Origin: Phormidium sp. SL48-SHIP
GTDB taxonomy: Bacteria > Cyanobacteriota > Cyanobacteriia > Cyanobacteriales > Geitlerinemataceae
Assembly (NCBI GenBank): GCA_004299065.1
Contig: SIHH01000003.1
Span: forward strand, 11,018 to 50,975
Length of the DNA stretch: 39,958 nucleotides
Direction: 5' to 3'
The stretch's first letter is position 1. Each line of letters starts with the position of its first letter. The position numbers were made by a program, and so were the translations under genes. This document shows positions 17,974 to 25,591 of the stretch, piece by piece. The notes under the pieces are model-generated. The model worked only from the letters and a program-made list of their open reading frames with translations. It was not told the DNA's origin and searched no databases.

Positions 17974-18834
17974 TTAACCTCCTTTCACCGCCTCAAACAA
18001 CGCCGAATAGTCAGAATCCGCCAAACCTTGGGCGATCGCCTGTTCCACCACCTGCGACACCGCCTGACTCAACTGTGCATCAATTCCCATCGCTTCAGCT
18101 TCGCGGCTAAACAGATTCATATCCTTCAATAAATGCTTACTGGGGAAATTAGGATTCTCATAATTTCCCGCCATCATCCGCGAGAGTTTCTTATCAAAGG
18201 TGGGAGCATACAAGGCACTTTGGCGGACAATTTCCATAAACGCCTCAATGTCAATTCCTTGCTGGTGAACCATGGCTAAACTTCCAGCAAACGCCGCTGT
18301 GAGAGAGCCAATCAGTTGATTCATGGCTAATTTCACGGCGGAACCACTACCCACTTCGCCCAGTAAAACCGGCTCCTTGCCAAACACTTGTAAAACAGGC
18401 AAACATTGCTCAAACAAGCTCGGAGTTGCCCCCACCATGACCAATAATTCGCCGGTTTTGACTTGGGGAATACTTCCCAACACCGGGGCTTCGAGATACG
18501 CGCCTCCCGCCGCTTCAATGTCGTGTTGTAGGGTTTGACTTTCACTGGGGGCAATGGTTGCCATTTGGATTAAGGTTTTGCCCGTCCATTTGGCTTTCGC
18601 TGCGTCGCTGAGGAGGGTTTCGCGAATGGCCTCGGCATTGGTGAGCATGGTGATGAGACAATCCGCCTCTTGGAGAACCTCGACGGGAGAGGATGCGATC
18701 GCGCCCCCAGCGGCTTTAATGGGATCTAGTTTGGCAGTGGTGCGGTTATAGGCGATGATGTCATAGTTGGATTCTAGTAGTTTGAGGGCCATGGGTTGCC
18801 CCATTAAGCCGGTTCCTAAAATGCCAATTTTCAT
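17974..18834 (-). CDS. NAD(P)-dependent beta-hydroxyacid dehydrogenase
   Basis: The 286-residue enzyme belongs to the 3-hydroxyisobutyrate dehydrogenase / glyoxylate-succinic semialdehyde reductase superfamily. The Rossmann motif is GILGTGLMGQPMA at the N-terminus, the substrate site is EAPVLGSIPQVKTGELLVMVG (with the family's D/E-A-P-V-x-G), and the catalytic lysine lies in VKLAMNQLIGSLTAAF. The C-terminal all-helical dimer domain follows, with PNFPSKHLLKDMNLF. The start at ATG 18832-18834 is set by AAGGAG eleven bases upstream; a longer open frame begins 25 codons earlier without support. Succinic semialdehyde reductase activity is plausible for a cyanobacterium, but the exact substrate is not determined. 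Confidence 0.9.
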   Translation of the reverse strand: MKIGILGTGLMGQPMALKLLESNYDIIAYNRTTAKLDPIKAAGGAIASSPVEVLQEADCLITMLTNAEAIRETLLSDAAKAKWTGKTLIQMATIAPSESQTLQHDIEAAGGAYLEAPVLGSIPQVKTGELLVMVGATPSLFEQCLPVLQVFGKEPVLLGEVGSGSAVKLAMNQLIGSLTAAFAGSLAMVHQQGIDIEAFMEIVRQSALYAPTFDKKLSRMMAGNYENPNFPSKHLLKDMNLFSREAEAMGIDAQLSQAVSQVVEQAIAQGLADSDYSALFEAVKGG

Positions 18835-18876
18835 GATTTTTGTGACTCCTTGAATTATGATAATAACGATTCCATA

Positions 18877-18939
18877 GTGCGTTCTGGCAAGTTTAAATAG
18901 CAATTTCAAAGTTTACAATGATGTTGAGCCAGAACGCAC
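18877..18939. repeat. 12-bp inverted repeat
   Basis: GTGCGTTCTGGC at 18877-18888 and GCCAGAACGCAC at 18928-18939 are perfect inverted copies around a 39-base AT-rich centre. The ACGCACCCTAC border is typical of small dispersed cyanobacterial repeats. It lies 43 bp upstream of the dehydrogenase start, so it could also affect its mRNA. Confidence 0.65.
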
Positions 18940-18950
18940 CCTACCCCGTT

Positions 18951-19080
18951 TGCCTCTTGCCATCCCCTCTTGGGAGGGGTTAGGGGTGGGTTATGCCTGT
19001 TCCCTTCTCCTAACCTATTTTGCCTCTTGCCATCCCCTCTTGGGAGGGGTTAGGGGTGGGTTATGCCTCTTGCCTTCTCC
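18951..19080. repeat. 70-bp tandem repeat (two copies) of the CCCCTC hairpin family
   Basis: The sequence TGCCTCTTGCCATCCCCTCT starts at 18951 and again at 19021, a period of exactly 70. Each unit contains CCCCTC-TTGG-GAGGGG and TTAGGGGTGGGTT. The copies are near identical for about 60 bases. The array ends at the doxX stop codon and lies downstream of that gene. A third, inverted copy of the core is at 15339-15368. Confidence 0.85.
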
Positions 19081-19463
19081 TACCGATATCCTGCTAGGCG
19101 ATCGTCAATGCTCACCGGACCAGCACCAGAATAGAGAGTCATCATTAACCCTCCTAACAACCCTAGATTTTTAAAGAAGTTAGTTGTTTCTGTCGGGTCA
19201 GTTGGATTATGAAAAATAAAGCTAGTGGGGACAATAAAAATAATGAGTAAGATAACTCCAATTCGAGTCTTGTAGCCCAAAATCAATGATAAACTTCCCA
19301 AGATTTGAAAGACAATTGTTCCCACTAGTAACACTTGGGGAAAGGGTAGTCCGGCGTTCTCCATCATGGTCGCAACTCCGGCAAAGCCAAAGATTTTAGA
19401 AATGCCAGCTCGCAGAAAAATGACCGCTAAAAAAAAGCGAGCAACCACAGGGATGTAATTCAT
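19080..19463 (-). CDS. DoxX family membrane protein
   Basis: The 127-residue protein has four hydrophobic segments and the family opening VARFFLAVIFLRAGISKIFGF, then GLPFPQVLLVGTIVFQILGSLSLILG and a third segment LLIIFIVPTSFIFHNP. DoxX-type proteins are inner-membrane proteins linked to redox or thiol stress and quinone partners in some bacteria; no defined role is known for cyanobacterial members. Start ATG at 19461-19463 is supported by AGGAG twelve bases upstream. It stands alone on the minus strand, opposite the methyltransferase gene, and its stop touches the tandem repeat. Confidence 0.85.
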   Translation of the reverse strand: MNYIPVVARFFLAVIFLRAGISKIFGFAGVATMMENAGLPFPQVLLVGTIVFQILGSLSLILGYKTRIGVILLIIFIVPTSFIFHNPTDPTETTNFFKNLGLLGGLMMTLYSGAGPVSIDDRLAGYR

Positions 19464-19531
19464 GGACTGAACTCCTTATAATGAATCATAAACAAATTGA
19501 TCCTTGCTACCTGACTTAAATCTTCACGGCC

Positions 19532-20194
19532 ATGGGAATTTTACAAGACCGCGATCGCAGCAAACTCGACAGTAGCGATGATGCTCGATTCTACGAAATG
19601 CCCCGCTTCGTCACCCATGTCGATGAGAGCTTCATCGACCAACTGACGCAATTGTATCGCGATCGCCTGCAAGCCAACAGCCGCATCCTCGACCTCATGA
19701 GTAGCTGGGTATCCCATCTTCCCGAGGATATCCCCTTTACTCATGTCGAGGGTCATGGGATGAACGAGGCTGAACTGGCGAAAAACCCCCAGTTAGACCA
19801 TTACATCGTCCAGAACCTCAACCATAATCGCCAACTCCCCTACGAGGATAACGAGTTTGACGCAGTTCTCAACGCCGTCTCCATTCAGTATCTACAACAT
19901 CCTGAGGACGTTTTCGCCGAAATCCACCGCATCCTCAAACCCGGCGGACTCGCCATTGTCAGCTTCTCCAACCGGATGTTCTACCAAAAAGCCATCCAAG
20001 CCTGGCGTGAGGGAAGCGAAGCCAGTCGAGTGCAATTAGTGAAACGCTATTTTCAAGCGGTTCCGGGTTTCGCCGAACCCGAGGTCATTATCAAAACCTC
20101 CGACGTTCCCCCGGTTCTACAAATGATGGGATTCGCCGGATCTGACCCCTTTTATGCGGTGATTGGCGAGAAAACTCTCGTAAAATCGGCTTAG
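19532..20194 (+). CDS. Class I SAM-dependent methyltransferase
   Basis: The 220-residue protein fits the Methyltransf_11 fold. Motif I region is NSRILDLMSSWVSHLPED, which differs from the usual DxGxG glycine-rich loop; the LPYEDNEFDAVLNAVSIQYLQHPEDVFAEIHRILKPGGLAIVSFS block is the well-conserved motif IV-V region. Substrate is unknown. The weak motif I is shared by a cyanobacterial subgroup I recall, so activity is likely but not certain. It is transcribed away from doxX, with only 68 bp between the two start codons, so the two share a divergent promoter region. Its end lies 16 bp from the end of the convergent tpsB-like gene. Confidence 0.85.
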   Translation: MGILQDRDRSKLDSSDDARFYEMPRFVTHVDESFIDQLTQLYRDRLQANSRILDLMSSWVSHLPEDIPFTHVEGHGMNEAELAKNPQLDHYIVQNLNHNRQLPYEDNEFDAVLNAVSIQYLQHPEDVFAEIHRILKPGGLAIVSFSNRMFYQKAIQAWREGSEASRVQLVKRYFQAVPGFAEPEVIIKTSDVPPVLQMMGFAGSDPFYAVIGEKTLVKSA

Positions 20195-20210
20195 ATTAGC
20201 GTAACTCTCC

Positions 20211-21968
20211 TTAAAACGGCTGCCATTCGAGCTGAAAATAGAGTTCCTGACGCTCGAAGACATCGCGGTTATCCCGTTCATCGACATCGACGAGGGGAAT
20301 CCCCCAGTCGAGTTTAGCCGAGAGGCGATCGCCTAAGCCGAACTGAAGTCCCAAGCCGATCGAGGCCAGGGTATTGGTATCGAGATCCACATCGCCTTGA
20401 TTCCAAACCGTTCCCACATCGACAAAGGGACGCAATTCTAGGCGCGTCTCTCCAGCGTCAGCCGTCCAGATGGGAAACCGCAGTTCCGCCGAGGCGAACA
20501 GGCCACTATCAGCCAAGAGAAAGTCTTGGCTATAGCCGCGTACACTGAAGTTTCCCCCTAAGCCAAAGCGTTCTAGGGGAACCATCGAGGTCGTCGACAG
20601 TTGCAGATCTGAGCGCAATAACAGAGAGGTTCCGTTGGGGGCCAATAACCGTAGATATTGCGCTTGTCCGCGCCAATTGAAGAAACGACCATCGGGTTCA
20701 CGGCTGTTGATGGTGTCATTGCTAAAAATGGGAATCCCCCAATTGAACTGCGATCGCGCCGCGAACACTTCCCGAGATCCCCGCTGAGTCCATTCTTGGA
20801 AAAACCGCAACACCGACAGGCGAGTTTCCCCGTCATCATTGGCCCCGACTGAAAGCGCAAAGGGTTCCTCTAATAACGAGGTTTCACTTTCCCGACGGGA
20901 GAACGTCAACCCCAGGGAAAATTCCTCGGTGGGGGTGCGATGGAGCGGTTGACGATAGGTGAGTTCGTAGTCTCGGGAATCGGCGATAATATCCAACTCA
21001 TCGAAGGGAGATTCAATAATTTCGCTCCCTGTAATCCGAAACGAGGTTTCCAGGGTTCCATTGCGAGGGTTGATGGGGAGGCGATAGGCGGCTTGGAGTT
21101 CGTCACTCCCCTCGGTGCGACTATAACTGATGCGGGCGCGATCGCCCCAGCCGGTGAGGTTGCGCTCTTCGAGTTCCACGGTTCCTCGATAGGCTCCCAC
21201 CGTCGGCGAGCGGCCCGTATCGAGCCGCAACAGGGGGCGAAAACTGGGCGCTTCAGTAATCTCGACTTCGAGGAGATTGAATCCCGGCCGAGGACTGGCG
21301 GAGAGTTCCGCTGAGAGATTCTCAATCAGGGGATCGAGTTGCAGGAGTTGTAAGGCTTCGAGGAGTTCGTTGATATTGAGAGGAGCCTCAGCCGCTAAAT
21401 TGAGGCGCGATCGCACGTAATCGGGATTCAGACGGCGATCGCCACTGACGACGATATCCTCCAAGGCCCCTTCAATCACCTGAATCGTGACAATCCCATC
21501 CTCAATCGTTTGTGGCGGAAGGAGCGCTCCCGAGGTGACATAGCCTTGCTCAACATAAAACTGCGTTACCGCCGAGCGAGCTTGCAACAACTGAGCAAAA
21601 GACATCTCGCCGATAAACGCCTCTAACAGCGGCGCGAAGTCCTCGGCGCTAAACTGCGTACTTCCCTCAACCCGATAACCACGCACCTCAATGGTTCCTT
21701 CAAGGCGATCGAGTTGCTCATCCGTCTCACCGTCGGGCCGGGGTTCTAAAAGCTCTTCCGGGGGAGGGAGTCGTTCCGGGAACTCCAAATCAGGAAACGG
21801 CTCTTCTGGAGACGGACGAACTTGGGCCAGGCGATCGCTGGCGGGATTGATCGTGTCCGTCCCCCGCTCAACGGCCCAGATGGGAGCCAACGGAACCATC
21901 AAAATGACTGTCGTACTGACAAGGAACAGTCCTGGAGAATAGCGGTGAACCTGATTGAGTTTGCCCAT
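20211..21968 (-). CDS. TpsB-type (ShlB/FhaC) outer-membrane transporter
   Basis: The 585-residue protein is an Omp85-superfamily two-partner-secretion translocator. It has a signal peptide (about 13-33, LFLVSTTVILMVPLAPIWAVE), a proline- and acid-rich linker (45-85), two POTRA domains (about 90-165 and 167-240; GTIEVRGYRVEGSTQFS and LEDIVVSGDRRLNPDYVRSRL), then a 16-strand barrel ending in an aromatic residue (LEWQPF). The conserved RGY in FSVRGYSQDFL is the Omp85 L6 motif. It would secrete a large TpsA-type protein, but no such partner is in the window. Cyanobacterial members without partners are known, and other substrates are possible. A palindrome ATATCTT-GA-AAGATAT at 21981-21996 lies 13 bp upstream of the start. 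Confidence 0.88.
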   Translation of the reverse strand: MGKLNQVHRYSPGLFLVSTTVILMVPLAPIWAVERGTDTINPASDRLAQVRPSPEEPFPDLEFPERLPPPEELLEPRPDGETDEQLDRLEGTIEVRGYRVEGSTQFSAEDFAPLLEAFIGEMSFAQLLQARSAVTQFYVEQGYVTSGALLPPQTIEDGIVTIQVIEGALEDIVVSGDRRLNPDYVRSRLNLAAEAPLNINELLEALQLLQLDPLIENLSAELSASPRPGFNLLEVEITEAPSFRPLLRLDTGRSPTVGAYRGTVELEERNLTGWGDRARISYSRTEGSDELQAAYRLPINPRNGTLETSFRITGSEIIESPFDELDIIADSRDYELTYRQPLHRTPTEEFSLGLTFSRRESETSLLEEPFALSVGANDDGETRLSVLRFFQEWTQRGSREVFAARSQFNWGIPIFSNDTINSREPDGRFFNWRGQAQYLRLLAPNGTSLLLRSDLQLSTTSMVPLERFGLGGNFSVRGYSQDFLLADSGLFASAELRFPIWTADAGETRLELRPFVDVGTVWNQGDVDLDTNTLASIGLGLQFGLGDRLSAKLDWGIPLVDVDERDNRDVFERQELYFQLEWQPF

Positions 21969-22743
21969 CCAACGAAAACAATATCTTGAAAGATATCAAT
22001 AAACTTGTCATTCCCAAGTGACCCCGCGACGTGACCGGAGATCGAACACCAGTCTGGCATATCTTAATCGGTTTTCAACCAGAATGGCTCAATTGTCGTC
22101 GGGTTTCCCACCGTTTCCCTTTCTGGGTCGATCTCGCTTGATCCGGAGGAAACCACCCCCATGGCCATCTATCCCGAAGCCGATCGCCGGCCCAGACTCC
22201 TCAATGCACAAAACTTAACACCATTGGCCCCCAGTTCGTTCCCCCTTCGCACCCCGTTCGCACCCCGTTCCTGTACAATCTGGCCCGAGCGCTGATCCCC
22301 CTTTCGCGGAACCGAGGCCACCCTTCCCTGGCCCCTTAACCGTCCCCCCCAGGCCTCGCCTTAGAGCTTGAGATTAGAGCGTGATTGGGGAAATTGAGGG
22401 CTGTCTTGATTGTTACTTCTATCTGTGGGAAACTTTACTGCAAGCCTGTCAAGTCGCGTTCTCCTGGGTTTCGCTCACTCAACTGATAAAAAGTTTTGCT
22501 GACAGCTTGACGGCGAACGGTCCGGAAATATCGTAAGATTGTCCGGTGTGGCATTTCCTAGTGAGTGGTAAACCGCCAGAGATGGTGACCATAGGAGAAT
22601 GCCGTCTTCTCATGTTCAGGGAGAGTTGCTGTCGTCAAATACGCAGCCTTTGTCCTGGTCAAACTGTTAAGAGTTCGTTTACAAAAAACGGGATAAAATC
22701 CCATCGAACTCACCGATAAATATCTTTTGGGAGAATAGAATTC
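21969..22743 (+). promoter_or_regulatory. 775-bp intergenic region before glpX
   Basis: No convincing gene was found. On its left edge is the palindrome ATATCTT-GA-AAGATAT (21981-21996), next to the minus-strand tpsB-like start. CGCACCCCGTT is repeated twice at 22248-22269. A -35-like TTGACG (22507-22512) and a later TAAGAT (22534-22539) have 21 bp between them, more than the ideal 17. A small GGGAT-AAA-ATCCC hairpin lies at 22690-22702 and a GGGAG ribosome-binding site just before the GTG. A long untranslated leader for glpX, or a small RNA, is possible. Confidence 0.3.
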
Positions 22744-23781
22744 GTGGAAAGTACCCTCGGGCTAGAAATTATTGAAGTCGTTGAGCAGGCGGCGATCGCC
22801 TCAGCTCATTGGATGGGAAAAGGTGAAAAAAACACCGCCGACCAAGTGGCTGTTGAAGCCATGCGTGAACGGATGAATAAAATCCACATGCGCGGTCGCA
22901 TCGTCATCGGAGAAGGAGAGCGGGACGACGCTCCCATGCTCTACATTGGCGAAGAAGTGGGCATTTGTACCCAAGAAGATGCAAAACGAGTTTGTAACCC
23001 CGACGAACTGGTTGAAATCGACATCGCCGTTGATCCCTGCGAAGGAACCAACCTCGTCGCCTATGGACAAAACGGGTCCATGGCCGTATTGGCCATTTCC
23101 GAAAAAGGCGGTTTGTTCGCCGCACCCGACTTCTACATGAAAAAATTAGCCGCTCCCGCTGTGGCCAAAAATCATGTGGACATCCGCAAATCAGCCACGG
23201 AAAACCTACGCATCCTGGCCGACTGCATGGATCGCACCATCGAGGAATTGGTGGTCGTGGTCATGGATCGCCCCCGTCACAAAGACTTGGTTCAAGAAAT
23301 CCGCCAGGCTGGCGCTCGTGTGCGTCTGATTAGTGATGGTGACGTGTCCGCCGCCATCTCCTGCGCCTTCGCCGGAACCAACATCCACGCGCTGATGGGA
23401 ATTGGCGCCGCACCCGAAGGGGTGATTTCCGCCGCCGCCATGCGCTGTCTCGGAGGCCACTTCCAAGGACAACTCATCTATGACCCGGCTGTGGTGAAAA
23501 CGGGCCTGATTGGTGAAAGCAAAGAAAGCAACCTCGAACGTCTCGCTAGCATGGGCATTGATGACCCCGATAAGGTCTATGATGCTCATGAACTCGCTTG
23601 TGGTGAAACGGTCCTGTTCGCCGCTTGTGGGATTACCCCCGGAACCCTGATGGAAGGGGTGCGCTTCTTCCACGGTGGCGCTCGGACTCAGTCTTTGGTC
23701 ATTTCGAGCCAAAGCAAAACGGCTCGCTTCGTCGATACTGTTCACATGACCGACGCACCCCGCCGTCTGCAACTGAAATAG
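22744..23781 (+). CDS. glpX: Fructose-1,6-/sedoheptulose-1,7-bisphosphatase, class II (GlpX)
   Basis: This dual-specificity phosphatase removes the 1-phosphate from fructose 1,6- and sedoheptulose 1,7-bisphosphate and is the main such enzyme of the cyanobacterial Calvin cycle. The 345 residues match the cyanobacterial form almost motif for motif: [38 protein letters not shown], then [19 protein letters not shown] with the metal-binding acids, and GGAPEG-type sequence as [16 protein letters not shown]. The start is GTG at 22744, with GGGAG nine bases upstream, and the next methionine would cut into the conserved N-terminus. hemA follows on the same strand after 137 bp. Confidence 0.96.
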   Translation: MESTLGLEIIEVVEQAAIASAHWMGKGEKNTADQVAVEAMRERMNKIHMRGRIVIGEGERDDAPMLYIGEEVGICTQEDAKRVCNPDELVEIDIAVDPCEGTNLVAYGQNGSMAVLAISEKGGLFAAPDFYMKKLAAPAVAKNHVDIRKSATENLRILADCMDRTIEELVVVVMDRPRHKDLVQEIRQAGARVRLISDGDVSAAISCAFAGTNIHALMGIGAAPEGVISAAAMRCLGGHFQGQLIYDPAVVKTGLIGESKESNLERLASMGIDDPDKVYDAHELACGETVLFAACGITPGTLMEGVRFFHGGARTQSLVISSQSKTARFVDTVHMTDAPRRLQLK

Positions 23782-23849
23782 AACGCCAATTGAGCGCTAT
23801 TTCGCTTCGTTAAAGAGGGGTTCCCCGGTTCGCGCGATCGCCTTCGCGT

Positions 23850-23855
23850 TATACT
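23850..23855 (+). promoter_or_regulatory. Candidate -10 box upstream of hemA
   Basis: TATACT at 23850-23855 lies 63 bp before the hemA start. A good -35 is not visible at the usual distance (GGTTCG at 23827). The pair GTTCCCC (23820-23826) and GGGGAAC (23864-23870) forms an inverted repeat around it, so it may be a terminator or operator of the glpX-hemA gap. Confidence 0.25.
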
Positions 23856-23918
23856 GAGCCATAGGGGAACTCCTCCGAACCGACTCCGACCCTGATAACA
23901 AACTCTTACCAAATCATT

Positions 23919-25205
23919 ATGAATATCGCTGTTGTTGGGCTAAGCCACAAAACAACGCCAGTCGAAATTCGTGAAAAACTGAGTATCCCAGAACCGCAAA
24001 TCGAGGCCGCGATCGCCCAGCTTTCGAGCTATCCCAATATTGAAGAAGTGGCTCTGCTGAGTACCTGTAACCGCCTCGAAATCTATTTCATTGCGAAAGA
24101 CACCGAACCTGCGGTTCGAGAAGTAAGCCAGTTTCTAGCGGATCGTTCCCGGATCTATCTCCCCCAATTACGTCCCTATTTGTTTGTCCTGTTGCACCAG
24201 GACGCCGTCATGCACCTATTGCGCGTCAGTGCGGGACTCGAAAGTTTAGTCCTCGGGGAAGGACAAATCCTGGCGCAAGTCAAAACCACCCACAAACTCA
24301 GTCAGAAGTATAAAGGGGTGGGACGGGTGTTAAATCAGTTATTTAAACAGTCCATTAGTGCCGGAAAACGGGTTCGCACTGAAACCAGTATCGGCACTGG
24401 CGCCGTCTCCATTAGTTCGGCGGCGGTAGAGTTGGCCCAGATGAAAGTCCCCAACCTAGGAAGCCAACGCCTCTGTGTCATGGGGGCCGGGAAAATGTCC
24501 CGACTCCTGGTGCAACACGCGATCGCCAAAGGCGCGAACAGCCTAACCCTAGTGAATCGCTCCCAACATCGGGCCGAGGAATTGGCCGGAAAGTTCCCCG
24601 ACGCCAATATTAACGTTCGTCCCTGGGATGAGATGTTAGCGGCGGTGGCTGACTCGGATATGGTGTTTACCGGAACCGGCGCCACCGAACCCATCCTCCA
24701 TTGTGACAACTTGCGGGCCGTGGCTCATCCCGGCTTAATGCTGTTTGATATCGCTGTTCCCCGCAACGTTCACGCCAATGTCAGCGAGTTGGAGGAGGTT
24801 CAATGCTTCAACGTCGATGATCTCAAAGCGGTGGTGGCCCAAAACCAAGAAAGTCGCCGTCAAATGGCCATGGAAGCCGAAATGCTTCTCGAAGATGAGT
24901 TGGCCAGCTTTGAGTCTTGGTGGCGATCGCTCGAAACCGTCCCCACCATCAGCAGCCTGCGTCGCAAAGTTGAAACCATCCGCGAACAGGAACTCGAAAA
25001 AGCTTTATCTCGCTTAGGTGCTGAGTTTGCCGAGAAGCATCAAGAAGTGATTGAGGCCCTAACTCGCGGCATCGTCAACAAAATCCTCCATGATCCCATG
25101 GTACAACTGCGGGCTCAACAGGATATTGATGCTCGCCGTCGAGCCATGAAAACCCTGCATCTTTTGTTTGACTTAGAACTCGAAGAAGAGATTGCTCGTA
25201 GCTAA
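23919..25205 (+). CDS. hemA: Glutamyl-tRNA reductase
   Basis: HemA reduces Glu-tRNA(Glu) to glutamate-1-semialdehyde, the first committed step towards chlorophyll, haem and bilins. The 428-residue protein has the catalytic Cys50 in [11 protein letters not shown], the conserved [19 protein letters not shown], the NADPH-binding [15 protein letters not shown] (about 188-202) and a C-terminal helical dimer domain from about 320. The first nine residues include the conserved [15 protein letters not shown] opening. A strong terminator follows at 25242-25274. The gene lies after glpX on the same strand. Confidence 0.97.
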   Translation: MNIAVVGLSHKTTPVEIREKLSIPEPQIEAAIAQLSSYPNIEEVALLSTCNRLEIYFIAKDTEPAVREVSQFLADRSRIYLPQLRPYLFVLLHQDAVMHLLRVSAGLESLVLGEGQILAQVKTTHKLSQKYKGVGRVLNQLFKQSISAGKRVRTETSIGTGAVSISSAAVELAQMKVPNLGSQRLCVMGAGKMSRLLVQHAIAKGANSLTLVNRSQHRAEELAGKFPDANINVRPWDEMLAAVADSDMVFTGTGATEPILHCDNLRAVAHPGLMLFDIAVPRNVHANVSELEEVQCFNVDDLKAVVAQNQESRRQMAMEAEMLLEDELASFESWWRSLETVPTISSLRRKVETIREQELEKALSRLGAEFAEKHQEVIEALTRGIVNKILHDPMVQLRAQQDIDARRRAMKTLHLLFDLELEEEIARS

Positions 25206-25241
25206 CCGCCATTCCCGGCAAAAATGACCGTTTAGTGGCTA

Positions 25242-25274
25242 AACGAGACGTACCTGAGGTGCGTCTCGTTTTTT
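25242..25274 (+). terminator. Rho-independent terminator of hemA
   Basis: AACGAGACGTACC (25242-25254) pairs with GGTGCGTCTCGTT (25258-25270), with one G-U pair, around the loop TGA, followed by a run of T. It starts 37 bases after the hemA stop. Confidence 0.92.
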
Positions 25275-25591
25275 GTGTTTTGGGCAGCTTGAGCGCCACG
25301 TCAGAGCCAGCTTAGAGAGAGTTTGGCGTACCAACTCCAGAAAAAAAAACTTGACGCGATCGCCAACCTTCGCTAAATTTTCGGAAACTTTGCCGGATTT
25401 GGCGACAGACTTCAAGTTTTCATAACATAACCAATCGCTGGCGATCGTTGGATTCCCAATTTGATCCGCAATTTGATCCGCAATTTGATCCGCAATTTGA
25501 TCCCCAAGCGGTAACGAAACCATCAAATTGGCGATCGCCAACCCCGTACCCTAAATCCTTAAACCCATCACTTCTCTCAAGATTGCATCCT
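25275..25591 (+). other. Upstream region of the GH13 gene, without a supported gene
   Basis: From the hemA terminator to the GH13 start no gene is seen. A frame open from a TTG at 25448 would add 48 residues (FDPQ repeats) to the enzyme, but no homologous domain is visible there and the repeat itself explains the open frame. The tandem repeat at 25457-25504 lies inside this stretch. Confidence 0.6.
25457..25504. repeat. 12-bp tandem repeat upstream of GH13 gene
   Basis: Four copies of CAATTTGATCCG lie head to tail, the last with one base changed (CAATTTGATCCC). It lies 87 bp before the probable start codon. Confidence 0.92.

Noticed and set aside
22018-22218. Small gene of 66 codons
   Set aside because: It has no ribosome-binding site, unusual Arg/Pro/Ser composition and no recognisable motif, and lies in a non-coding gap.
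25448-25591. Longer start for the GH13 enzyme
   Set aside because: The added residues are FDPQ repeats coded by the 12-bp array, with no domain; the ATG at 25592 fits the conserved region.
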